In this document: one piece after another, positions 21,926-30,385 of the stretch
Position numbering within the stretch: the stretch's first letter is position 1
Layout of the letters: each line of letters opens with the position of its first letter
NCBI GenBank assembly: GCA_002238585.1
Contig: MPMQ01000004.1
Location: 37,759-101,758, forward strand
Length of the DNA: 64,000 nt
DNA from: Kistimonas sp. bin40
GTDB taxonomy: Bacteria > Pseudomonadota > Gammaproteobacteria > Pseudomonadales > Endozoicomonadaceae
Reading direction: 5' to 3'
Position numbers and translations under genes: made by a program
Notes under the pieces: generated by a model
Database searches by the model: none
What the model was told of the DNA's origin: nothing
Seen by the model: the letters and a program-made list of their open reading frames with translations, nothing else

Positions 21926-22243
21926 TTGAAATCCTTGACAAGAGCAGACATAGTAGCGGCCTTAGCTGACGACCTGCGTCAATCCGGATTCAACAAAGAG
22001 GAGGCTGCTTCTTTGTTGGAATGTTTTTTGGACGAGCTTCGCTGTTCGCTGGAACGCAATGAACCCGTGAAGCTGTCGCGATTTGGCCGCTTTGGCCTGA
22101 GGGACAAGGAGAAACGACCGGGCAGAAACCCTGTTACAGGGCACCCGGCACCCGTTGCTCCCAGGCGGGTTGTGACATTCAAAGCTTGCTGTGATCTCAA
22201 AGAGAAGGTTGTGAGCAATGTGCATAGCAGCTCCTCCAGCTGA
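21926..22243 (+). CDS. ihfA: Divergent IHF-alpha/HU-family DNA-bending protein
   Basis: TTG 21926 is preceded by GAGGAGA, and gives MKSLTRADIVAALADDLRQ, the usual HU/IHF first helix. The 105 residues keep the diagnostic beta-arm RPGRNPVTG at 64-72, with Pro69 in the DNA-intercalating position, and ARRVVTF-like RRVVTF. LRDK before the arm is typical of IHF-alpha. It is unusual in DELRCSLERNEPVKLSRFG, in two adjacent Cys (ACCDLKEK) and in a Ser5 tail. ihfA normally follows pheT; here it stands alone in decayed DNA, so it may be an acquired paralogue. A longer in-frame ORF upstream is probably not translated. Confidence 0.82.
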   Translation: MKSLTRADIVAALADDLRQSGFNKEEAASLLECFLDELRCSLERNEPVKLSRFGRFGLRDKEKRPGRNPVTGHPAPVAPRRVVTFKACCDLKEKVVSNVHSSSSS

Positions 22244-22332
22244 AACGCTCAGATGAAGGCAGAAAGGGCCTGCTGCCAGGAAGGGGCTGAGGGCCGCTGC
22301 GTGGAAAAGACACCCGCCTCTGCCTCCGACAC

Positions 22333-22358
22333 GCAAGCTTGTCGATCGACAAGCTTGC
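22333..22358. repeat. 26-bp perfect palindrome
   Basis: A perfect 26-bp inverted repeat with no spacer, centred on TCGATCGA and starting GCAAGCTT, lies 90 bp after the IHF-like gene. No T-run follows, so it may be a protein-binding site or mobile-element end rather than a terminator. A second small hairpin (CAGGAAG/CTTCCTG) lies just downstream. Confidence 0.75.
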
Positions 22359-22392
22359 AGGATACAGGAAGAGAACTGCTTCCTGATACTCA

Positions 22393-23780
22393 GTGGTTGC
22401 GGCCTTTGTTCGGCTTCGGGCTTGGCTGCCCCTGCAAATAGGTCATCCGGCCAGGACACACCGGGCTGGTCGAGGCAATCAGCTTGGCCGGCTTGATGTC
22501 ATTCTTCCTCAAGCGCGGGACCGCCTGGTCTTTCTGAGCCCAAACAGGGCCTTGACGATGCGCAACGGGGCCGACTGTGGCGCAGACGCCGCCCTTCACG
22601 ATGCGTTGCTCTTGCCGGACTATCCGTTTTTGCCGGGGACAGGCTTCCACTTGCTCACCTTGTCCGCCCTTTACACAAGCGCACTGCTGCATCCTGGCTG
22701 GAATTCGGTCTACCATCAGTGAAAGCTGTCTTTTCCGGCATGTCACGGCCGTCTAGCGTCCGGATGAGCAGCGATGGATACGCGTTATGCTGTTCGGTGC
22801 CCTTCACTATATTTTGTTGTTCTATCTGGCAGCCCGCCTCCTGTGTCATAAGGCCTGTCGCCACGAGCGAACAAGTCGGCCGCGCACACGCAATACCACC
22901 AAGTTCTGATCCTTTTTCAACGTTCTGGCAGCCGACATCGGCCACAACAGCCTCTTCTCCATGCAGCAACTCTCCCGGCCCGGTCGAGTTCAAGCGTATT
23001 GACTGACGTTGTCGAAAGACTGTGCATCACCCCCGACTGCTGACATCTACGTCAATGTGAGCCTTCATCCCGAAGTGCCACTGGTTGCCTTTTTTGCTCT
23101 GGTGCATATCCGGATCACCCTGACCATTTTGATTCTTTGTAAAGGACGGGGCAGCAACAATGGTGGCATCGACCACCGTCCCTTCTCTGAGCATCAGGCC
23201 TCTGGCCTCCAGGTGACCGTTTATGCTGGCGAAAATGCGCTCCGTCAGCTGATGTTTTTCCAGCAGGCGTCGGAACTTGATCAGGGTCATCGCATCGGGA
23301 ACCGCTTCCCGGCTCAGGTCGACACCGACAAAGGTGCGAATGGCATAGCTGTCATAGATCGCATTTTCAGTGGCTTCATCGGAAAGGGCAAAGCACTGTT
23401 GGGCGATACACATCCGCAGCATCGGCTCTGTTCACAACAAGTGTGGGTTGAGTCAATAGGACGCTTCCTGAACCAACAAACTTTCTTCCAGAACATATGT
23501 GTCTTTGAATATGGCCTCCAACCCAGATAGCGAGACAAATATGTTGTGGCAGCGGCTCCACATATGCGACAGAAGCCAGAAAACGGGGCGTGGTTAATAT
23601 CACCAATATGTATTGTGAACAGAGCCCGCAGCATCCATTCCAGACCGAGCTGAGGACGGCCTCGACCGCGTCTGGAACAGAACGGCTCGATCTCTGTCAG
23701 CAGGGCCCACCAAGGCACGACTATTTCAAGCTCACCCCAAAACCTGGCGCGTGCGTGACCTTTTCTTGCTTGCGCATTCC
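22393..23780 (-). pseudogene. Degraded IS5-family transposase
   Basis: Successive minus-strand frames match one IS5-type DDE transposase. Near 23770-23640 is ELEIVVPWWALLTEIEPF and GLEWMLR. From 23422 down comes LSDEATENAIYDSYAIRTFVG, RLLEKHQLTERIFASINGHL, LREGTVVDATIVAAPS and KKGNQWHFGMKAHIDVD. Near 22990-22900 is ELLHGEEAVVADVGCQNVEKG, corresponding to the family segment that holds the second catalytic Asp. Near 22500 is a relic of the C-terminal R-x-K-x-R-Y-R-G-L region. Frameshifts, deletions and the 203-bp insertion make it non-functional. No terminal repeats of the parent IS were identified. Confidence 0.85.
23424..23626. mobile_element. 203-bp MITE-like element inside the transposase
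   Basis: Perfect 14-bp terminal inverted repeats, GGCTCTGTTCACAA at 23424-23437 and its complement at 23613-23626, bound this element. The flanks carry a perfect 9-bp direct repeat, CGCAGCATC, at 23415-23423 and 23627-23635, the expected target duplication. Removing the element and one repeat rejoins the transposase at ...EWMLR-MCIAQQ. It is too short to code a transposase, so it is a MITE or an internally deleted IS. Confidence 0.9.
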
Positions 23781-24139
23781 CAGTCTGAAAAGCCGCACTG
23801 CATCTTTAACCTTCCGATCACTAACTTGTATTTGATGAATTTCTGCAGAACGCCGCTGACGACCATAGACACTCTTTCAACGACTAACTCAGTGTTTTCT
23901 TTGGAGAGCTGTCGACATATTTGACAAACTCACTGCCGAAAAAGCCAAGTTTCTGGTCCATGGATCAGCCTCACACCTGTCATGACGAGGGAAGACGAGA
24001 AAGACAGGGAAATATACTCTACTGACAGAAGACTTGTTCACACTTTATCGAAGGCACAAAGGTGTTTATTACTTTGTAGGACTTGTGCAACCCGTCGATA
24101 TTAGGTAGCATTGTCCGGCCTTTCTGGAGAAGGCAGGTT
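23781..24139. other. Spacer before tRNA-Pro
   Basis: About 360 bp upstream of the tRNA gene with no supported ORF. It presumably holds the tRNA promoter, but no convincing -35/-10 pair is seen. Confidence 0.35.
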
Positions 24140-24216
24140 CGGAGCGTAGCGCAGCTTGGTAGCGCACCACAATGGGGTTGTGGGGGTCGGAGGTTCAAAT
24201 CCTCTCGCTCCGACCA
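24140..24216 (+). tRNA. tRNA-Pro (anticodon GGG)
   Basis: The 77-nt cloverleaf has acceptor CGGAGCG paired with CGCTCCG, D-arm GCGCAGCTTGGTAGCGC, anticodon stem CCACA/TGTGG around loop ATGGGGT (anticodon GGG), T-arm with GGTTCAAATCC, and an encoded CCA end. It closely resembles E. coli tRNA-Pro(GGG). Confidence 0.97.
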
Positions 24217-24934
24217 GTTTTACCTTGGCACCAGAGAAGCTTTTTCTAGCCACTCCAGACTCATTCCTCAAAAGTTATCGAAGGCCGCTTGGCAGAGCCT
24301 GATGCCTTGGCTTATCGGACTTCTTTTCCAGGTTTCGCCGCCCCGGCACAAACGTTTCGCACCGCGCCGGAGCATACCACCCCGTTCACTTTGCAGCTTG
24401 GCACCCCGGCAGTACTTTTTCTCTCACTCCAAGTCTCTCACTCCAAGTCCCTCACACCTGGGACATCCGACGGCGGATCAACATCGCCCGAACCTGTGTT
24501 TCACATTATGAACGCCCTCTTGCGCACCACCATCTGGAGCAATCCAGTTTTTCCACATACAGGCCATGGTCTTCAAGCTGAACCTGAGTGCTCAGAAAAG
24601 GTGGCGCAGGACAAGGGCCCCAAACTGTTGACCAATGTCGCACAAGGCATCAATTGTAAAGACGGTGCTCGAGTAATGCGTGATGCTGACAAGGAGCTCG
24701 CCGCCCCATACGCTCAACCACCAGATTTGATGGCATCTCATTTTTTATAGCCTCCCTGTTCTTGCACACTTTGCTTACCGAAATACGCCATTCTTTATAC
24801 ATTTCTACCCGCTCCCCCCGTGTCAGGATGATTTGTGCCTCTTGTCACTACGAACTGCCTCGTTACAAGAGCCTGGATGAACAAGGTTCCGGCGGCTTTT
24901 CCAGTGCCGCAAATCTGGGTAGTATCCTTCTCCC
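24217..24934. other. Spacer between tRNA-Pro and hrpA
   Basis: About 700 bp. Plus-strand ORFs 24083-24511 and 24289-24750 have no recognisable family and no clear ribosome-binding site. A short tandem CTCACTCCAAGTC repeat lies near 24424-24450. The 3' side should carry the hrpA promoter. tRNA 3' ends are common integration sites, but no second copy of the tRNA end was found here. Confidence 0.45.
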
Positions 24935-27900
24935 ATGAAAGACACTCAGCCCAATAAAGCCTGCCCCGACCGCCCTGACGAACCGACGGCCCCCATTGAG
25001 GGAGCCATGCTCCACGACCGCTACTGGCTACAAACACAGCAGCGGCGCTGGAACCGGTTGAGCTCCGCACATAAAAAAGAATTCAAACGTCGTCTTGAAA
25101 AATCACTGGCACTGGTAGAAGAGCGTCGCCAACACCCCCTGTCGCTAGATTGGGATCCCGCTCTCCCTGTTGTTCAGAAGAAGGAAGAAATCGCCCGTCT
25201 CATCAACCAGAATCAGGTGGTTGTGATCGCAGGAGAAACCGGCTCCGGCAAGACAACACAGCTTCCCAGGATCTGCCTGGAGTTGGGACTCGGCACTCAG
25301 GGCACTATAGGACACACCCAGCCCCGGCGGCTGGCCGCCCGTTCAGTGGCCGCCCGGCTGGCGGATGAGCTGGGCACCGAGCCCGGCGCTCTGGTGGGCT
25401 ACAAGGTGCGCTTTACCGACCGCGTCCAGCCACTGACCCGCGTCAAGCTGATGACCGACGGCATATTGCTGGCCGAAATGCAGCAGGACCCTCTGCTCAT
25501 GGCCTACGATGTCATCATCATTGATGAAGCTCACGAGCGCAGTCTGAACATCGATATCCTGCTGGGTTACCTCAAACTTTTGCTGCCACGCCGCCCTGAC
25601 CTCAAGGTGATTGTCACTTCGGCTACCATAGATCCCGACCGCTTTGCTGCGCACTTCGACGGTGCACCGGTGCTCAAAGTCTCCGGCCGCACCTTTCCTG
25701 TCGAAGTGCTCTACCGTCCGATAGCCAACGCCTGCGACCGAGCCTCACCAGCTGATAACAGCCCTCAACTGGAGGCCATACTCCAGGCACTGTGTGAAAT
25801 AGAAGCCAGAGAGCGTGCCGGCAAAGGACAACGACTGGGAGATGTCCTTGTTTTCCTTTCGGGTGAAAGGGAAATCAGAGAAACAGCCCGCTTTCTGAAT
25901 GATCGAATACCCAGGCATCGTTTGTCTGACGCAGACATCATCCCCCTGTTCGCCCGCCTGTCCTCTGCCGACCAGCACCGTATTTTTCAACCGCATACAG
26001 GGCGCCGCATCATACTGGCAACCAATGTCGCAGAGACATCACTGACCGTCCCCGGCATTTTTTCTGTCATAGATAGCGGCCGGGCCCGCATCAGCCGCTA
26101 CAGCGTGCGCAGCAAAGTGCAGCGGCTTCCGGTGGAAGCTGTATCCCAGGCTTCGGCTGACCAGCGCAAGGGACGCTGTGGGCGTATAGGCCCCGGGCTG
26201 TGCATCCGCCTGTACGATGAAGCCGATTTTCTGAGCCGTCCGGCGTTCACTCCTCCCGAGATAGTGCGCACCAACCTGGCCGCCGTCATTCTGCAAATGC
26301 TGCAACTGGGGCTGAAAGATATTTCCCGGTTTCCGTTCATGGATCCCCCACAGACCAAGGCACTCAATGATGGCTACCGACTGCTGCGTGAACTCGACGC
26401 ACTGGACGACAGCAACAAACTGACTTTCCGGGGACGTCAGCTGACAAAACTGCCCATCGACCCCCGACTGGGCCGCATGCTGCTGGCCGCCCATGAGACC
26501 CGGGCCCTTGATGAAACCTTGATTGTTGCCAGCGCACTGGCCATGCAGGACCCGCGTGAGCGCCCGGCGGAAAAACGGCAGGCAGCCGACCTGGCACATC
26601 AAGCGTTCAGCCACAAAGACTCTGACTTCCTTACGCTGATCAACCTGTGGCGCTGGTACATTGAACAGCGTCAAACGCTCGGCTCCGCACAACTGCGCCG
26701 ACTGTGCCAGAAAAACTTCCTCAATTTCTCCCGCATGCGGGAATGGCAGGAGCTACACAGCCAGCTGAGCCAGGCCTGCAAGACCTTGAGACTGAAGCTC
26801 AACACGGAACCCGCTGATTTTGCAGCCCTGCACAAAGCACTGCTGACGGGGCTATTGGGTTGCATAGGAACAAAAACGCCGGAGTCCGACTACATGGGCG
26901 TTCGCGGTTGCCGGTTCCACCTTTTTCCAGGGTCTCCTCTTGCACGACGCGCACCCGGCTGGATCATGGCCGCCGAACTGGTGGAAACCTCCCGCCTCTA
27001 CGCCCGCACCCTGGCAAAAGCCGATCCGGCCTGGGTAGAAGCCGTGGCGGGACAGCTGATCAAAAAAAGCTGGTCTGAACCACGCTGGGAAAAAAAGCGC
27101 GCCCAGGCGGTGGCATGGGAACAGGGAACACTGTACGGACTGGTAATCTACAGCCGCCGCCGCGTCCACTACGGTGCCATCGACCCGCCAGCCGCCCGGG
27201 AACTGCTTGTACGGGAGGGACTGGTCGCAGGCCACTACCAGACCGATGCGGCCTTCTTCCAACACAACAAAGACCTGACCGACGAGGTCCGCGCCCTGGA
27301 AGATCGATCCCGCCGCCAGGATATTCTGGTCGATCAGGAGACCCTGTTTGCCTTTTACGATGCTCTTATCCCTGCCCATGTCGTCAAGGGCTCCGACTTC
27401 GAACACTGGCGTCGTCAAGCTGAAGAGACTGACCCTGGCTGTCTTTTTTTTGACAAGCAGCATCTGATGCAGCACGCAGCATCCGAGATCACAACCGGTC
27501 AATACCCGGACAGCCTGGTGCACGAAGGGATCCACCTGCCCCTGAGTTACAAATTTGAGCCCGGCGAGGACGATGACGGCGTCAGCCTGGCAGTACCGGC
27601 GCTGCTGCTGTCGCGTCTGCCCAGGTTTCGCCTCGAATGGCTGGTGCCCGGCATGCTGGAAGGGAAGCTGCTGGCTCTGTTGCGCAGTCTGCCCAAACAA
27701 CTGCGACGCCACTTTGTTCCCGCGCCGGAATATAGCAAAGCTTTGCTGGAGCGCATGGGCATGCCGGACGACATCTCCCTGACCGAACGGATGGGGGAAT
27801 GCCTGTTTCGCATGACCGGGGTTCGTGTACCGGCAGACGCATGGCGCCCGGAAGTGCTGGATGCACACTGGCATATGAACATCCAGGTGCTGGACCAGCA

Positions 27901-28873
27901 GGGCAAGGTACTGGGCGCCGGGAGGGACCCGGCCTGGCTGCGGTCCCGCTTTGCAGACCAGGGACAGCAGGAACTGCGCTCCATGGCCAGTGACGATCTG
28001 GAAAAAACCGGCCTGACCGACTGGAGCATAGGAACACTGGCGCCAGAAGTCAGTCGCAACAGTCATGGTGTTGTATGGCGAGCCTGGCCTGCGCTGGTGG
28101 ATGAGCACAGCTCGGTGGCCTTGCGTCTGTTCGACCGCCCCGGCCGGGCAGCACGGGAAATGCGTGCTGGACTGGCGCGTCTGATATGCCTGTCCCTGAC
28201 CGATGCCCTGTCTGCCATGCGTCGCCAGATGAAGAATCTGGACAAGGTCGCTCTCCTGGCTGTCGGGCATACGGACAAGAAGACGCTGCACGACCAGGTA
28301 TCGCTGTGTGCGATTCACCGGGTTTTTCTGGCAGAAGCACCGCCCTGGCCTGGCAACCGGACCCAGTTCCAGACATTGATTGCCAGTCGCAAGGCCGGGC
28401 TGGCATCCTGCGCCGAACAGCTCGATCAACTGTTGCTGGATATTTTCTCGGCCCGGCGCACCCTGGAAAAGCGACTTAAAGGACGCATTGCGCTGGATCA
28501 GGCGCTGTCGATGGCCGATATCCGTCATCAGCTGGACCGGCTGCTCTCCCGGCGGTTTCTGGCAGACACGCCATGGCAGTGGCTGGAGCAGCTGCCACGC
28601 TATCTGACGGCCATTGCCCGGCGACTGGACAAGCTGGGCCGCCAGGCGCAAAAAGACCGTGTACTGACCGGCGAACTACAACAGTTGCAGGACGCCTGGG
28701 ACGGACGCCGCCAGTCACTGGAGCGCCAGGGTGTGGAAGACGACATCTTATGGCAATACCGCTGGATGCTTGAAGAATACCGGGTGTCCCTGTTTGCCCA
28801 GGAGCTGGGTACCCAGGCACCTGTATCGACCAAACGACTGTCCCAGCTGTGGAAGCAGATTGCCGTCGCCTGA
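24935..28873 (+). CDS. hrpA: ATP-dependent RNA helicase HrpA
   Basis: DEAH/RHA-family RNA helicase; in E. coli HrpA resolves stalled, collided ribosomes. The 1312 residues match the E. coli length (1300). Visible motifs are Walker A GETGSGKT at 100-107, motif Ia HTQPRRLAARSVAARLADELG, DEAH at 197-200, VTSATID, FLSGEREI, NVAETSLTVPGI, and QRKGRCGRIGPG. The helicase core is followed by the long HrpA-specific C-terminal region ending VSTKRLSQLWKQI. ATG 24935 lacks a strong ribosome-binding site; ATG 25007 is an alternative start. The gene stands alone ahead of greB. Confidence 0.97.
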   Translation: MKDTQPNKACPDRPDEPTAPIEGAMLHDRYWLQTQQRRWNRLSSAHKKEFKRRLEKSLALVEERRQHPLSLDWDPALPVVQKKEEIARLINQNQVVVIAGETGSGKTTQLPRICLELGLGTQGTIGHTQPRRLAARSVAARLADELGTEPGALVGYKVRFTDRVQPLTRVKLMTDGILLAEMQQDPLLMAYDVIIIDEAHERSLNIDILLGYLKLLLPRRPDLKVIVTSATIDPDRFAAHFDGAPVLKVSGRTFPVEVLYRPIANACDRASPADNSPQLEAILQALCEIEARERAGKGQRLGDVLVFLSGEREIRETARFLNDRIPRHRLSDADIIPLFARLSSADQHRIFQPHTGRRIILATNVAETSLTVPGIFSVIDSGRARISRYSVRSKVQRLPVEAVSQASADQRKGRCGRIGPGLCIRLYDEADFLSRPAFTPPEIVRTNLAAVILQMLQLGLKDISRFPFMDPPQTKALNDGYRLLRELDALDDSNKLTFRGRQLTKLPIDPRLGRMLLAAHETRALDETLIVASALAMQDPRERPAEKRQAADLAHQAFSHKDSDFLTLINLWRWYIEQRQTLGSAQLRRLCQKNFLNFSRMREWQELHSQLSQACKTLRLKLNTEPADFAALHKALLTGLLGCIGTKTPESDYMGVRGCRFHLFPGSPLARRAPGWIMAAELVETSRLYARTLAKADPAWVEAVAGQLIKKSWSEPRWEKKRAQAVAWEQGTLYGLVIYSRRRVHYGAIDPPAARELLVREGLVAGHYQTDAAFFQHNKDLTDEVRALEDRSRRQDILVDQETLFAFYDALIPAHVVKGSDFEHWRRQAEETDPGCLFFDKQHLMQHAASEITTGQYPDSLVHEGIHLPLSYKFEPGEDDDGVSLAVPALLLSRLPRFRLEWLVPGMLEGKLLALLRSLPKQLRRHFVPAPEYSKALLERMGMPDDISLTERMGECLFRMTGVRVPADAWRPEVLDAHWHMNIQVLDQQGKVLGAGRDPAWLRSRFADQGQQELRSMASDDLEKTGLTDWSIGTLAPEVSRNSHGVVWRAWPALVDEHSSVALRLFDRPGRAAREMRAGLARLICLSLTDALSAMRRQMKNLDKVALLAVGHTDKKTLHDQVSLCAIHRVFLAEAPPWPGNRTQFQTLIASRKAGLASCAEQLDQLLLDIFSARRTLEKRLKGRIALDQALSMADIRHQLDRLLSRRFLADTPWQWLEQLPRYLTAIARRLDKLGRQAQKDRVLTGELQQLQDAWDGRRQSLERQGVEDDILWQYRWMLEEYRVSLFAQELGTQAPVSTKRLSQLWKQIAVA

Positions 28874-28991
28874 CCGGGCAAGCTTCTTTGGTGTAGTACC
28901 CTTTCTGTTTGTTTGACAGCAGGTGTGCCTTTTGTTGCGCGCACCTTTTTACATCTTTTCTTTACATCTTGTTTCGAGGAAAAAAGTTTCC

Positions 28992-29510
28992 GTGTCTCGC
29001 TACCGCCCTCCTCAACCTGCTGCATCGCTCTACATCACACCGGAAGGCTATCAGAAGCTCAGGCAAGAACATGATCTGCTGTGGCGAACCAAACGCCCGG
29101 AAGTCACCCAGGCTGTAGCAGAGGCCGCAGCACTGGGTGACCGCTCCGAAAATGCGGAGTACATATACGGCAAGAAACAGCTGCGCGAAATCGACCGTCG
29201 TATTCTTTACTTGCGCCGTCGTCTTGATCGGCTACAGGTGGTCGATCAGCCGCCCAGTGATCCGGGGCGCATCTTCTTCGGTGCCTGGGTGACACTGCAG
29301 GATGAAGAAGGCCAGACCTCCAGAATTCGTCTGGTCGGGCCGGACGAAATTGAGCCTTCACGCGGATGGATCAGCATAGACGCCCCCCTGTCCCGTACAC
29401 TGCTGGGCAAAGCCGAGGGAACGGAGGTAGAACACGAGGCCAGTACTGGCAGCACCCTGTTCGAAATTGTTTCCGTCACCTACCAGCAGCCAGAAGAAGA
29501 CAAGTCGTGA
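28992..29510 (+). CDS. greB: Transcription elongation factor GreB
   Basis: Rescues backtracked RNA polymerase by stimulating transcript cleavage. GTG 28992 gives MSRYRPPQPA, matching Pseudomonas-type GreB, and GAGGAAAAAAG lies just upstream; the frame from 28923 adds non-conserved residues. The 172-residue protein shows the N-terminal coiled coil with the acidic tip LGDRSENAEYIYGKKQLREIDRR, whose Asp/Glu act in the polymerase active site, then the C-terminal FKBP-like domain (FFGAWVTLQDEEG, IRLVGPDEIEPSRGWISIDAPLS). The ERP segment WRTKRPEVTQ is typical of GreB rather than GreA. Confidence 0.95.
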   Translation: MSRYRPPQPAASLYITPEGYQKLRQEHDLLWRTKRPEVTQAVAEAAALGDRSENAEYIYGKKQLREIDRRILYLRRRLDRLQVVDQPPSDPGRIFFGAWVTLQDEEGQTSRIRLVGPDEIEPSRGWISIDAPLSRTLLGKAEGTEVEHEASTGSTLFEIVSVTYQQPEEDKS

Positions 29511-29534
29511 CTTCTCCCGGTACCAGTCTTTTGT

Positions 29535-30342
29535 TCAGGTCAGGATGGACGACAGGGCTTCATACCCGGCCCGGTGCCTGCGGCGATACCAGATTGTCGC
29601 GCCAGCTATGCCAGTGATCAGAACACAGGCACCAATGACGGTTCCTGTGGCCAGAGGGATACCCATTTGAGCCACGCGGATGCATCAGAATCGGATACGA
29701 ACGGGCAGCCCGGAATGCAGCCCCCCGGCCAGCACGAGACTTCCAGGTCGGGATGCGCGGTGTTACCACAATCGGGGTAAAATCCGTAGGTTCCGTAGCT
29801 GAAATCCCCAAAACAGGAAGAGCAGTTGATAGCTCCATTCCCCCCACAATACCCGGGGAAGGTCCTTGTTACCCAAGCATCATGAAACGCGCATATTTCT
29901 CGTGATGCTGGATTCGTACAAGTTCCGGAAACAATGGTATATCTACCACCTTCAGGGCCGGCAACCTGTTCACACTGCGTAAATACGCGGTTGTCACATT
30001 CAAAGTGGTAAGTGATATTGGCTGCCGGACATGGCATGCCATCCCCCTCACATTGAGGAGAGCGGCAGCATCTGTTGTTTGCTGATCTTCAGAGGCTGCG
30101 CGTTTTGTCACAGGCTGCCCAGGTAATTCACTCATGCGGCCTGTCCTGGCCGAAGTGGAACAGACCAGCTTTTCCATGAGCGAATCATTCGTGGGAGCTT
30201 GCACCAGCACCGGCTTTGGGTCCTGAAAATCGAGTTGATACTGTGCACCTGGCGCGGCGGCCAGCAGCCCTGCCCGAATAACCACCGAGAACTCCCCGCT
30301 GAGGATTTGGTCGCCGATGGAGTCTGCCAGACGCTGTGGCAT
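29535..30342 (-). pseudogene. Cys-rich membrane-anchored protein, frameshifted
   Basis: Three consecutive minus-strand frames together look like one protein. The first, from ATG 30342 (MPQRLADSIGDQ...), runs to about 30080. The second (NNRCCRSPQCEGDG, then MPCPAANITYHFEC...) has at least a dozen Cys and several GxC pairs. The third, near 29660, gives AQMGIPLATGTVIGACVLITG and a membrane span followed by IWYRRRHRAGYEALSS and a stop at 29535. Each join needs a -1 change. The result is a Cys-rich ectodomain, one membrane helix and a basic tail, a layout like the large family at 42-63 kb. It is either a pseudogene with two indels or a gene read by frameshifting. No family recognised. Confidence 0.5.
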
Positions 30343-30385
30343 TGCCTTGCCTGGCTGGCATAGCGGCCACACCCGCACTGGCCCT

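Noticed and set aside
24140..24934. Genomic-island attachment site at tRNA-Pro
   Set aside because: No integrase gene and no direct repeat of the tRNA 3' end are visible in the window.
26852..28651. 599-residue antisense ORF inside hrpA
   Set aside because: It is the reverse-frame shadow of a high-GC gene whose sense translation matches HrpA end to end; the antisense product has no recognisable domain or ribosome-binding site.
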